From contig JASPKZ010007542.1 in the NCBI GenBank assembly GCA_030220185.1, positions 62,001-126,000 of the forward strand: 64,000 bases of DNA, written 5' to 3'. How positions within the stretch are numbered: position 1 is the stretch's first letter; each line of letters starts with the position of its first letter. The translations under genes were made by a program, and so were the position numbers. Shown piece after piece: positions 21,259 to 31,345 of the stretch. This DNA comes from Diploptera punctata. Its lineage: Eukaryota > Arthropoda > Insecta > Blattodea > Blaberidae. Below the pieces are notes generated by a model. It searched no databases, had not been told where the DNA came from, and worked only from the letters and a program-made list of their open reading frames with translations.

Positions 21259-21686
21259 TAAATAATAGTTTAAAAAACTAAAACAACACGTTTTATTAGA
21301 AAACCGAACTAAAAAATGAAAAATAATTTTAATGTCCAACACGGTTGGGATAAAATTAAAGTGGTCAACAAGAAAAAATCACATCTAGAATAAAACTAGA
21401 GCTATCTACAAAAAAAATAATTTTACGTTTTCTTCTTAGATACTTTACTTTTACCAATATCTGTTTATTATCAAATATATTAATTGATATAGAACACTCC
21501 ACGCTTTTGATGGTAATTTTTTTTTGTAGATAACTCTAGTCTTATTCTAGATGTGTTGGAGATGATTTTGTTTGTTGACCATTTTAATTTCATTCCAAGC
21601 GTGTTGGAAATTAAAATTATTTTTTATTTTTTAGTTCGATTTTCTAATAAAGCGTGTTATTTTAGTTTTTTTTAAACTATTATTCA
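21259..21686. mobile_element. MITE-like inverted repeat, 428 bp
   Basis: The arms (about 21261-21420 and 21515-21684) are diverged reverse complements about 165 bp long, enclosing about 90 bp. Landmarks: 'aataatagtttaaaaaac' on the left against 'taaactatt' on the right, and 'atctagaataaaactagag' against 'ctctagtcttattctagat'. Each arm also spans a 'tagttcg.ttttctaataaa' block. It has no ORF and sits inside the duplicated Helitron-like repeat. Confidence 0.85.
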
Positions 21687-21798
21687 TTTTTTATTTTTTT
21701 AGTTTTAATATTTTACAGAATAAGATAAAAATGTAATATATCTTTAAATTCGATACTATTTTAGTATGAGCTAAAAGTAATACTCTACTAAAAAAAAT

Positions 21799-21889
21799 CA
21801 TCCGGGCCGGATTTGAACCAGCGACCTATGGATTACTGAAATTATATACCACTACAGTCCACCGCTCTACCAACTGAGCTCTTACAACG
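21799..21889 (-). pseudogene. tRNA-Tyr(GTA)-like sequence with intron, copy 2
   Basis: This has the same organisation as the copy at 20637-20729. The A box is intact, the GTA anticodon is present, the same intron-like block follows ('ggtatataatttcagtaat' on the minus strand), and the B box is GGTTCAAATCC. It is closer to a canonical tRNA-Tyr in the T arm. The acceptor stem again fails to pair. It shares diverged flanks with copy 1, so it was duplicated as part of a larger repeat. Confidence 0.7.
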
Positions 21890-22775
21890 TTGGAGTAAGA
21901 AGTAGATAAGTCCGCAACCTATTATACCGGCTATTATTTTGATTATCTGCTTATTCTAGTCAGGATTTTAGAAACATTTATGAAATTATTGTATTTTCAT
22001 TGGTCCTTTACAAGTATACAATGTTTCAAGTCGATCCAATGATTTTAAGTGGGTGAAAATCGCGTTGAAAGATTCCGTTACATAGATAGACGCAGGTCAA
22101 GCTAATATTAATATAAAGCGTGTAAAAGCACATTAATTTTAGTCTTTCAGCTCATTTATGCCAAGAAGATCGGGATAAGTAGATTCCCGGGCATCGCCAG
22201 TTAATCAGTACGGGGTATCTAAAAGTAATTACGATATACATTTGTAATTATTTTTCCTTTCACTCATTCAATTAAACATAAGAACACATTAATTTTTTTT
22301 ATTTTTTTTCGGCGCAGCAGCGCACGCTGGGTGTTAGCTAGGGTTTTATACGCTCTGGTTTTTGTTTCGCGTGTCGGATATTTTGAATGTAAATACCTTA
22401 TTTATTGAAAAATAACATTTCTTAGTATTATGTTTTCTTTCATTTATGTTTTCTGGATATTATTATGTTTATATAGTCCATTTAAACGGAGGCCATATTT
22501 TTTTCAGTTATTGAAGTAATGTCAATTTTACTGTTTGGGACTTGCTGATAGTAAGTGTTAATTCTAACAAAACCATCACAGTCTTATTCAATTACGTTTT
22601 CTTATAACAATACAATTTACAATAATCTTAAATTGGCGAAACAATAATTCAGCCTGCCAGTTATTTATACATTCCGAACCGCAAAGAAAACAAAATCATA
22701 TAAAACTAAGCGTTATTGAACATTACTATGTAATTTGATGCAAATGTAATTTCTACTCATTTGATTTTCTATTGT

Positions 22776-23271
22776 TTGATATTATATAATATAATCAAAT
22801 ATATGTTTGTCCTTTACAGACTTCTAAACCGTTCAACCGAAATTCGTGACAATTTGTATTTACAGGATTTCAGATGCGACAAGTATTTAGCCGTTATCTA
22901 TTATGTTCTAAAATCATTAGTTTTAGTTCACCTGAAACGAAATTTTAAACATCGCTCTAGCAATCGCAATTTTCGATGTTTCACAACAAAACTCGGAATA
23001 TCGTATTAAAGTAAACCGAGGTACATATTTTCCAAAAATAAAATATATATATTTGATTAAAATATTCTCGAAGAATTTGAAGCTAATACATTAATAAATT
23101 TATTGTTAGTGGAATCCAACCATTAGAAGTGGGGGTTTACCTGAAATCTGAAATTAAAAATTTACTCTAGCAACCTCTTTGTTTGGTGCGTATCAATGTA
23201 TACCATATAATTAATTAATCCTCAATATTTAATTTATTAAGGCGTAGCAGCGCACGCCGGGTATTAGCTAG
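22776..23271 (+). mobile_element. Short Helitron copy
   Basis: The 3' end has a perfect hairpin (GGCGT...ACGCC at 23241-23258) followed by GGGTATTAGCTAG and a host T. The 5' part resembles the Helitron start ('aaatatatgtttgtccttta', then 'cttctaaaccgttcaaccga'), with the exact first base uncertain. There are no ~145-bp internal units, so it is a distinct short variant sharing only the ends with 2731-3663. Confidence 0.6.
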
Positions 23272-23348
23272 TGTTTTATAAAAATTGTTACTTTTCATTG
23301 CTACCTAGCAACGAACAAAACATAGGTTAAAAATATCCTCACTTCGTG

Positions 23349-23641
23349 TCAGGTCGAGGAATGAGGTGAGATGATGCCACTATATTTATGGAGGTCTGAA
23401 CTGTAAAGGTGCCGTCTCTGACGCACCGTCACAGCACGGATGAACGAAATGGATGAGTTGAGTAAGGAGAAATTGGTGGAATTAAATTTGTGGCAGGGGA
23501 AAATGGAAGAAACGCTGAGAAAAACCTGTCCAAGCTCCGTTTCCTCCACACGAAACCCACATGAGGTGACCGAGTCTCGATCTCGGGACCCTAGCAGTGA
23601 GAGGCAAGCGTCTAATCGCTTGCGCCACGGAGCCGCCTTAA
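23349..23641 (-). mobile_element. tRNA-derived SINE, second family
   Basis: The minus strand begins at 23641 with 'GGCGGCTCCGTGGCGCAAGC', then an A-box-like GATTAGACGC, and continues with 'CATGTGGGTTTCGTGTGG'. Its tail is 'TCATCTCACCTCATTCCTCG'. Copies at 59854-60160 and 63700-63984 share the whole length. The parent tRNA is not clear. The plus-strand frame through here is antisense chance. Confidence 0.85.
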
Positions 23642-23648
23642 AGGAGAT

Positions 23649-24060
23649 ACTTACTTACTCACTGGCACTATCGAACCCGTAGGTTCATGGCCGCATGGAC
23701 ATAAGCTCTCCATACATCCCTATCCTGAGCCAATGCTTTTCAATCATTCCCTGTATAATCTACTTCCCTCAAATCATAGTTAATGTTATTCTCCCACCTC
23801 GTTCTTGGTCCACCAACTGGACGTTTTCCCTCTGGCTTTCCTACAAGAATCTTCCATGCAAGTCTTTCATTCCCCATACGTGCAACATGTCCTGCCCATC
23901 GCAGTCTACGAGATTTAACTATTCTTATTATATCCGGCTTTCTATAAAGACCATGTAGTTCATTGTTATGTAGTCTTCTTCATTCACCTGTCTGTTCATC
24001 TCTCCTAGGTCCAAAAATTTTCCTAAGTACTTTATTGTCGAATACTCGTAATCTCCTTTT
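23649..24060 (-). mobile_element. RTE-like retrotransposon 3' fragment
   Basis: The minus strand reads the C-terminal motifs (GLYRKPDIIRIV, MSCWAC-type shifted GHVA, MGNERLAW, WENNIN, ALAQDRDVW in broken frames) and ends in the (AAGT)n terminus at 23649. The left end abuts the second-family SINE with no spacer, so one probably inserted next to the other's tail. Confidence 0.88.
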
Positions 24061-24142
24061 ATTTAAATATATTTACTGCAGAGCTATATATGAGTGTCTC
24101 TACGATAAGCGTTTGTCATTCTTGGTTAACGGATTTCGCTAG

Positions 24143-24152
24143 TCAGTAATTA

Positions 24153-24209
<57 letters not shown>

Positions 24210-24262
24210 CATCATCATCATCATCATCATAATCATCATTATCATTATTATTATCATAATTA
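24143..24262. repeat. (ATT)n / (ATC)n microsatellite
   Basis: About 22 ATT units are followed by ATC and mixed ATT/ATC units, ending at the next RTE copy's 3' end. Confidence 0.95.
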
Positions 24263-24264
24263 TT

Positions 24265-25776
24265 ACTTACCCACTGGCACTATCAAACCCGTAGGTTCAT
24301 GGCCGCGCGGACATCCCTATCCTGAGCTAAAGCGTTCGAATCATTCCCTGTATAATCTACTTCCTTCAAATCACAGTTAATGTTATTCTCCCACCTCGTT
24401 CTTGGTCTACTAACTGGGCGTTTTCCCTCTGGCTTTCCTACAAGAATCTTCCATGCAAGTCTTTCATTCCCCATACGTGCAACATGTCCTGCTCATCGCA
24501 GTCTACGAGACTTAACTGTTCTTATGATATCTGGTTTCCTATAAAGGCCATGTAGTTCATGGTTATGCAGTCTTCTCCATTCACCTCTCTGTTCATCTCT
24601 CTTTGGTCCTAAAATTTCCCTAAGTACTTTATTCTCAAATACTTGTAATCTCCTTTCCTCTCTTAAAGTAAGAGTCCATGTTTCACATCCGTATAATATA
24701 ACTGGTAGAATAATAGTTTTATATATTTTCAGTTTAACGTTTTTTGAAAGGAATTGGTTAAGGTAGGAAGCCTTGGCGCAGAGCTACGGGACTTGCGCTG
24801 GTTCGAGTCTCCATGGGGGAAGAAATTTTCTCATGGTATTTCGGCCAGTATGGGACCGGTGCCCACCCAGCATCGTGAGGCAATTGGGTAGCTACAATAA
24901 GTAGCGGCTCCAGGTTGAGGAACCAGCTATAACGGCTGGGGGACTCGACATGCTAACCACATGTCACACCTACACTGGCTGTTGATCATCTACCTCTGTG
25001 ATTGACACATGTGGATGTGAAGGGCCAGCAGCCGGCTGATAAAAGGGCAACCGCTGAAAAGTGGAAAGACCCTCAATCGGAATCGGAATCGGGACATCAA
25101 GAGTCTCTGCAATGCATAATAGCATGCATTTCCAGAATTGAGCCTATGTTTAATTTCTTTGTGCATCTCATTCCTATTTGTGATTATTGTTCCTAGGTAT
25201 TTGAATTCAGCCACTTCCTCAAAATTGCCCTCATTTGTCATTAGCTGTCCATTTCCATTATATAATGTATTTCTACGTGTGACCATATATTTAGTTTTAT
25301 TGATATTTACTTCCAGTCCCAATTTCTTAGCGTTACTCAATAGTGTGTGCGTGTTGTCTTTTAGTATCCCCTCGCTATCGGCCAATAGTTATACATCATC
25401 AGCATAAACTAACAGCTTATTAATACCATTGAGTTGTAAGCCTTCCTCATTCTCTAAAGATTTAGTGTCATGCTCTAGTACAAAATTAAATAGTAGATGA
25501 GATAGTGCATCTCCTTGCTTCAACCCATTCTGGATTTCAAAAATGTCCGAAAACTGTTTGCCTACACGCACCCTACTCTTTGTGCCATTTAGACACATTC
25601 ATATAAGTCTAACTAACTTTTTAGGAATTCCGAACTCCAGCAGGATACTATATAACTTCTCCCTCTTAATTGAATCATATGCTTTTTTGATGTCTACGTA
25701 TAGTTGATGTACAGTACCATTATATACCCATTTATTTTCTAAAATCTGTCTTATACTAAAAATGTGACCTGTTTCT
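24265..25776 (-). mobile_element. RTE-like retrotransposon, longest copy by domain content
   Basis: On the minus strand, from 25776 leftward: DIKKAYDSIKREKLYSILL (RT palm A region), then MCLNGTKSRVRVG, FEIQNGLKQGDALSHLLFN, catalytic YADD (about 25410), LEVNINKTKYMVTRRN, EFKYLGTIITNRNEMHKEI, and after an inserted SINE the YTDVKH/RDEQ.GEW region and WENNINCDLKEVDYTGND. Several stops and frameshifts break it. It is 5'-truncated at an ATT microsatellite. It supplies the RT core that shorter copies lack. Confidence 0.85.
24757..25084 (+). mobile_element. SINE-like insertion (third family) inside the RTE copy
   Basis: This block interrupts the RTE sequence, which resumes cleanly on both sides when compared with 47640-47680. 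The flanks GGAATTGG (24749-24756) and GGAATCGG (25085-25092) look like a short target duplication. The head has 'gcgctggttcgagtctcc' (B-box-like), then 'cccacccagcatcgtgagg'. The tail is (ATCGGA)n-like at 25075-25092. It is about 330 bp with no coding, and its orientation is opposite to its host element. Confidence 0.7.
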
Positions 25777-25812
25777 TTTAAAATTATCATTATTATTATT
25801 ATCATTATTACT

Positions 25813-25853
<41 letters not shown>

Positions 25854-25858
25854 TATTC
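25777..25858. repeat. (ATT)n / (ATC)n microsatellite
   Basis: Mixed ATT and ATC units lie at the truncated 5' boundary of the minus-strand RTE copy. Confidence 0.92.
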
Positions 25859-26177
25859 CAGTATTCACGCTTTTACTGAACTTGAAAATAGGGGGAAAGA
25901 GAGAGAAGGCAGGGATAGAGATAGAAAAAAACCTGAAGGTAGCGTGCGATTGCAGCGGACTCCTTTCATCAGGAGCGACAAGCGCTGTTGACGGGCCCGC
26001 TTGCTAGCGAGTACCAAAGTGTGTTTTCCAGAATTTTTTTATTTGATGATCTTATGTCCGTAAAATTGAACATTACATTACCATATAGTGGATAATCACA
26101 CAAATGGGAGATAACGTTTATTAGTAACTACATAAATTAACTCTGATACACATAATTATGGTCCTCGTACCATACAA
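25859..26177. other. No recognisable feature
   Basis: Includes a GC-richer stretch at 25900-26010 ('gaaggcagggatagag...agcgacaagcgctg') with no match elsewhere in the window. Confidence 0.35.
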
Positions 26178-26512
26178 CTTATCACTGGATTCAATATGGT
26201 AGGTAAGTAGTGGCTTTTACCTGACTAATGAAAATACGTGAGCTATTGTAATTTTAAAAGTAAACAAGCAATGGTACTCCATAGAAATTATACTGACATA
26301 AGCTCATATAATTGGTACTTATTTCATTACAATATTAACTAAAAATAATTTTTTTTACAGAAATTTATTTTTGGACAGTTATACAATTTTCATCAAACTT
26401 AATAATTTGTTGCATTGTTATAAGTATTATTTCTAATGGATGTATATTAATAACTCATCTTATGGAATGATCGTTTTATTAGTACGTATTTTCGATGTGT
26501 AAGTTATTTACC
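26178..26512. repeat. 0.33-kb direct repeat, left copy
   Basis: Nearly colinear with 31341-31675 and in the same orientation. Shared blocks include 'gtaggtaagtagtgg', 'tgaaaatacgtgagctattg', 'aaaagtaaacaagcaatgg' and 'ataagtattatttctaatg'. The two copies bracket the minus-strand jockey element. Differences are scattered substitutions and small indels. Confidence 0.9.
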
Positions 26513-27061
26513 GGTCGTGTCATTGAAGTGTGATGTTGGTTCTGACCTTTTTGAGGTTATGACTTTCTTTTTGGTGCTTGTATGTGTGTGCGTTTTGTAA
26601 TTTTGTGCTGCTAAGAAAGTTGTCCTCTCTTAGCTTTTCTTGTTATTTTTGTTTTACAAATTGTAGTCTTCTGGAACGACGAGAAAAAAGCTTAAACATT
26701 TCGGCCTTAAAATTCTTGTGTGTGAGTGTAGTATTAAAGTGTTGGTGTTTCTTGGCGTTCTATATTGTAGTGTAGTTTGTATTTGTGTATTGCCTGTGGA
26801 TTGTACCAGTCTATTGTTGTGTGATTCATATATGTCTTGTTGTTTACGTGCTATATATCTTATGTGGTTTTATATATGAAATTTCTGTAATGCCATGTAA
26901 TAATGGAATTTGAGTCTATCAGTACGTAAGATTATTCTTAAAACTTTATAGTGAATAATTTGAAGAGTTTGAATATGAGTTCTTGCTGCTTGTCCACAGG
27001 GTGGATTAGCATATGTCAAGAGTATTCTGTTAAGTGTTTTGTATAGATTTGTTTTATACTT

Positions 27062-29175
27062 TATTGTAAGAGTGAGTGAGTGTGAGTGTGAGTGAGTGAG
27101 TGAGAGTGTGAGTGAGTGAGTGAGAGTGTGAGTGAGTGAGTGTGAGTGTGTGAGTGTGAGTGAGTGAGTGTGAGTGAGTGAGTGTGAGTGTGTGAGTGAG
27201 TGAGTGAGTGTGAGTGTCTGAGTGAGTGTCTGAGTGTGAGTGTCTGAGTGTGAGTGTCTGAGTGTGAGTGTCTGAGTGTGAGTGTCTGAGTGTGAGTGTC
27301 TGAGTGTGAGTGTGTGAGTGTGAGTGAGTGCGAATGTGAGTGAGTGCGAATGTGAGTGAGTCAGAGTGTGAGTGTGAGTGAGTGTGTGAGTGTGAGTGAG
27401 TGAGAGAGAGTGTGAGTGAGAGAGAGTATGAGTGAGAGAGAGTGTGAGTGAGTGAGAGAGAGATTGAGAGTGAGAGAGAGTGTGAGTGAGTGAGAGAGAG
27501 TGTGAGTGAGTGAGAGAGAGTGTGAGTGAGTGAGAGAGAGTGTGAGAAAGTGTGAGTGAGTGAGAGAGAGTGTGAGCGAGTGTGAGCGAGTGAGAGAGAG
27601 TGTGAGTGAGAGAGAGTGTGAGTGAGAGAGAGTGTGAGTGAGAGAGTGTGAGAGAGTGTGCGAGAGAGTGTGTGTGAGAGTGAGAGAGAGTGTGTGTGAG
27701 AGTGAGAGAGAGTGTGTGTGAGAGTGAGAGAGAGTGTGTGTGAGTGAGTGAGTGAGAGTGTGAGTGAGTGAGAGTGAGTGAGAGAGTTTGAGTGAGTGAG
27801 TGTGAGTGTGAGTGTGAGTGAGTAAGTGAGTGTGAGAGTAAGTGAGAGTGTGAGTGAGAGAGAGAGTGTGAATGAGTGAGAGAGAGTGTGAGAGAGAGAG
27901 AGGGGGAGAGAGAGTGTGAGAGTGAGTGAGAGAGAGTGTGAGAGTGAGTGAGAGAGAGTGTGAGCGTGAGAGAGAGTGTGCGAGTGAGAGAGAGTGTGCG
28001 AGTGAGAGAGAGTGTGAGAGTGAGAGAGAGAGTGTGAGAGTGATAGAGAGAGAGTGAGAGTGAGAGAGAGAGAGTGAGAGAGAGTGAGAGTGAGAGAGAG
28101 TGAGAGAGTGTGAGTGAGTGTGAGAGTGTGAGTGTGAGAGTGTGAGTGAGTGTGGGTGTGAGTGAGAGAGAGTGTGAGAGTGAGTGTGAGTGAGTGAGTG
28201 AGTGAGGAGGTGTGTGTGAGTGAGTGAGTGAGTGGTGAGAGTGAGTGAGTGGAGTGAGTGAGTGAGTGAGTGAGTGAGTGAGTGAGTGAGTGAGTGAGTG
28301 AGTGAGTGAGTGAGAGTGTGAGTGAGTGAGAGTGTGAGTGAGTGAGGTGTGAGTGAGTGAGAGAGTGAGTGAGTGAGAGTGTGAGTGAGTGAGAGTGTGA
28401 GTGAGTGAGAGTGTGAGTGAGTGAGAGAGTGTGAGTGAGTGAGAGTGTGAGTGAGTGAGAGAGAGTGAGTGAGTGAGAGGTGTGAGTGAGTGAGAGAGAG
28501 TGTGAGATGAGTGAGAGAGAGTGTGAGAGTGAGTGAGAGAGAGTGTGAGAGTGAGTGAGAGAGAGTGTGAGAGTGAGAGAGAGTGTGAGAGTGAGAGAGT
28601 GTGAGAGTGAGAGAGAGTGTGAGAGTGAGAGAGAGTGTGAGAGTGAGAGAGAGTGTGAGAGTGAGAGAGAGTGTGAGAGTGAGAGAGAGTGTGAGTGAGT
28701 GAGAGAGAGTGTGTGAGTGAGTGAGTGAGAGAGAGTGTGAGTGAGTGAGAGAGAGTGTGTGTGAGTGAGAGAGAGTGTGAGTGAGTGAGAGTGTGAGTGG
28801 GTGAGAGTGTGAGAGTGAGTGTGAGAGTGAGAGAGAGTGTGAGAGTTTGAGAGAGTGTGAGAGTGAGAGAGAGAGTGAGTGTGGTGAGGTGAGAGAGAGT
28901 GTGAGAGTGAGAGAGAGTGTGAGAGTGTGTGCGAGAGAGTGTGTGCGAGAGAGTGAGTGCGAGAGAGAGAGTGCGAGAGAGAGAGAGAGAGAGAGTGCGA
29001 GAGAGAGAGTGCGAGAGAGAGAGTGCGAGAGAGAGAGAGTGCGAGAGAGAGAGTGCGAGAGAGAGAGTGCGAGAGAGAGAGTGCGAGAGAGAGAGTGCGA
29101 GAGAGAGAGTGCGAGAGAGAGAGTGCGAGAGAGAGAGTGCGAGAGAGAGAGAGCGTGCGTGCGTGTGTGTGTAGT
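27062..29175. repeat. Giant TGAG/GA-type satellite (~2.1 kb) in the jockey frame
   Basis: Nearly pure purine/T-G repeat on the plus strand, in zones: mixed TGAG/TGTGAG units (27062-27560), GA-rich variants, a pure (GAGT)n core at about 28253-28310, 16-bp GTGAGAGTGAGAGAGA-type units near 28560-28690, and a 14-bp GTGCGAGAGAGAGA array at about 28950-29140. The minus strand has no stops in several frames (CACT/CTCT codons), giving spurious 600-800-codon Ser/His/Leu/Thr frames. I do not regard these as genes. Confidence 0.95.
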
Positions 29176-29226
29176 AAGTAAAGGATATATACGTGAAATT
29201 CTTATTAGTGCTTTGTTTTTTAGTTG

Positions 29227-30030
29227 CTTTATGTGTTGATTGAATGTCATTTTTTGTCAAAGATAACACGTAGGTATTTAATTGAGTATTTGTATTCTAG
29301 ACGAGTGTTATTTATGTGTAATAGTGGTGGATTAGGTCTTCTACGTGCAATTATAATGACCTATGTTTTTTTAAGCATTTAATCTGATTCTCCATTTAGA
29401 GAACCTGTTGCTGATTTGTTAATGTGTGATTGTATTCTTCTTGTGGTGTAATGGTTGCCTGTATCTGTACTATATATTTCTGTGTCATCTGCATATTGTG
29501 CTATGTTTACATCGTGTGATGTAGGAAGGTCAGATGTGTAAATGTTGTATAGTGTAGCTGCTACTACTGAGCCTTGGGGAACACCTGCTTTGATTAGATG
29601 CCAGCTTGATTTTTGTCCTTTGTATGTTATTCTGGATTTCGTTTATGTAAGTAAGAGTGTATTAAGTGTAAACAACTATCAGGAATGTTATGTTGTTTTA
29701 ACTTGTGTACGAGTCCAATATGCCATGCTGAGTCAAATGCTTTTCCTATGTCAAAGAAGACTGCAGTTTTATGTTTTCTCCGTAGGAATCCTGTTGTGAT
29801 ATCGTCCATGAGTCTTGTAAGTTGAAGTGTAGTTGAGTGTTCCGATCTGAAGTTAAATTGTGTATCAGGTAATATTAGTGTTATATATGGTTGTAGTCTT
29901 CGTAAAATAAGTATTACCAGCACTATACCAAGATGATCAAGTGGGCTCATACATGTGTAATTTTGAGGGAATAACGGATCGTTTCCGGATATAGGCATAG
30001 TTATGACTTGCGCTTGTTTGAATGGAGCTG
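29227..30030 (-). pseudogene. Jockey RT core, frame-broken
   Basis: The palm and thumb of the reverse transcriptase. On the minus strand LRLHHFPAPFKQAQVITM (about 30010) leads to DPLFPQNYT, ILRRLQPYITLILPDTQF, STTLQLTRLMDDITTGFLRR, FFDIGKAFDSAWHIGLVHK and LHLIHSYLHKR, where the frame shifts. Then GVPQGS-type residues, QYADDTEIYS (about 29470-29500) and KYLRVIFDKKMTFNQHIK. Catalytic residues are still readable (D in DIGKAFD; YADD). Frameshifts near 29627 and 29400 inactivate it. Confidence 0.8.
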
Positions 30031-30444
30031 GAAAGTGATGAAGTCTTAGTAAATTGTTTAGAATCTTTGTCTTTTCTGGGAAGTTGTTTAAGTATAAATT
30101 TATGTTTTATTTGGTGGATTATTTTAAGGAATTGGGCAAATGTTTATTCGCCTGTTTATCGTAGGTGTGGTCAGTTTGTCTTGTCCTGGGGTTTTATTTT
30201 TTTAGTGATAATATGATTTCCTGTATTTCATTAGTAGTAGCTAGTGGTATGTTATATGTCGGTGGAGTGGTTTATTTCTTGTAGTTTGTCTGTGTGTGAA
30301 ATTTCTGATTATTTTCCAAGAAGCATTATTGTCTATTGCAGTCTTCAGTTCATTGTATAGTTTTTCTAATTTATAATTGTGTATTAGTGAGTGTATTCTT
30401 TTTGTTATTATATTAAGATGATGACTGTCTTCATAAAGTCTAGT

Positions 30445-31345
30445 TTATTGCGATTGTCTTCTGATGCGTCTTTTTTCTAATAGTTCATTTAGACCTGGAA
30501 TGTCATCTATATTTTGTCTTCTTGTCATCCTAGTTGTTGTAGAGTTTTTGTAAGTTTGTAAAAGTGTATTTTGAAAAGTTTTTGTAGATAATTCCAGTTC
30601 TTTAGGTGTATTAATAACTATGTTAGGTATTATACTGTCATTTAGTTGTCGGTACGTATCCCAATCTATTGTCCTTTGTGGATTTATTTTTGTCTCAGTT
30701 CTGATGGGATGTATTATTATTTCCATTATGACTGGGCTATGGTCATAATTTAATTCGTCTAGTACATCTATGAAGTTTATAGTTGTCAAGGTTTAGTAAT
30801 AAATATGTCTAATACGTCTGGTTGGTAACCTTGGTAGCTAACGTTTGTAGGTTGCAATGGTCCAATAACTTGGTAATATTCATCAAAGGAATGTTGAAGC
30901 GAGTTCTGTCTTTAGCGTTAGAGGTCCGAGATTTCCACATAGCGCCTTTAGCATTGAAGTCTCCTCCAAAAATGAAGTTATTTGTGTGTCTAGTAAGTGA
31001 ATCCAGTTTTTACAGTTAGGTTTACTAGTGGTGAAATGTATATTGCTCCTATGGTTGTCGTTTTGTTAAATGAATATATGTCTATTGCTGTCAGTTGTTA
31101 AGTCCATTGGAGTACGATGAATAGTGGACTTAACCACTACCGCCGTTCCTCCATGTCTTCCATTTTCACTGTCTGTCCTGTAAATGTCATAATTTGGAAT
31201 TCTCCAAGTAATTTGTCTTGTTAATTTGGTCTCAGATCTTAATGCAATGTCAATGTTTAGTCTTGTCGGTAGATTTGCGAATTCTAGAGTTTCATTTCGG
31301 ATTCCTTTTGCATTCCATTATAGAATTAGTTATTTGGGAACTCAT
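30445..31345 (-). pseudogene. Jockey endonuclease domain and linker, frame-broken
   Basis: APE-like endonuclease that nicks target DNA. The minus strand gives WNAKGI (31300-31320, in one frame), IALRSETKLT with the catalytic Glu, NYDIYRTDRENGRHGGTAVV and VKSTIHRTPMDL. After shifted sequence near 30800-31080 it gives FIDVLDELNYDHSPVIMEI, in which the family's SDH appears as YDH, then the linker with RTIDWDTYRQLND. A one-base deletion just after the presumed start (MSSQITNSI) separates Met from the domain. Confidence 0.75.

Larger units (their letters stand above)
20615..22341 (+). mobile_element. Helitron-like repeat, tandemly duplicated, with tRNA-like insert
   Basis: Two diverged copies of one unit lie 1,160 bp apart (start near 20615 and 21775). 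Each has a tRNA-Tyr-like block, a 'caagtcgatccaatg' block and one or two ~145-bp units like those in the Helitron at 2731-3663. The right end has the Helitron terminus 'gcagcgcacgctgggtgttagctag', closing at 22341. The 5' TC end was not found. An inverted-repeat element (21259-21686) has inserted between the copies. No transposase is encoded. Confidence 0.6.
26740..31345 (-). mobile_element. Jockey-clade retrotransposon ORF2, old, satellite-interrupted
   Basis: On the minus strand from 31345: a candidate start ATG, APE endonuclease motifs (WNAKGIRNE, then IDIALRSETKLT, NYDIYRTDRENGRHGGTAVV), NYDHSPVIMEI, RT motifs (LPDTQFNFRSEHSTTLQL, FFDIGKAFDSAW, QYADD near 29490) and the thumb (FDKKMTFNQHIKQLKNKAL). 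About 2.1 kb of satellite follows, then the C-terminus (NLYKTLNRILLTYANPPCGQ, then ARTHIQTLQIIHYKVLRI) down to about 26740. Numerous frameshifts mark it as inactive. It differs from the 14586-16514 family in sequence. Confidence 0.8.

Noticed and set aside
20637..21889. Functional tRNA-Tyr genes
   Set aside because: The internal boxes and anticodon are good, but the acceptor stems cannot pair in either copy and both are embedded in a repeat.
28847..29239. Plus-strand Arg/Glu-rich frames of 74-130 codons
   Set aside because: They are the GAGAGA/GTGCGA part of the same satellite read as codons.
26870..29269. 799-codon and 629-codon minus-strand frames rich in Ser, Leu, His and Thr
   Set aside because: They are the stop-free translation of the TGAG/GA satellite, with jockey RT residues attached at each end. 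They are not a protein.
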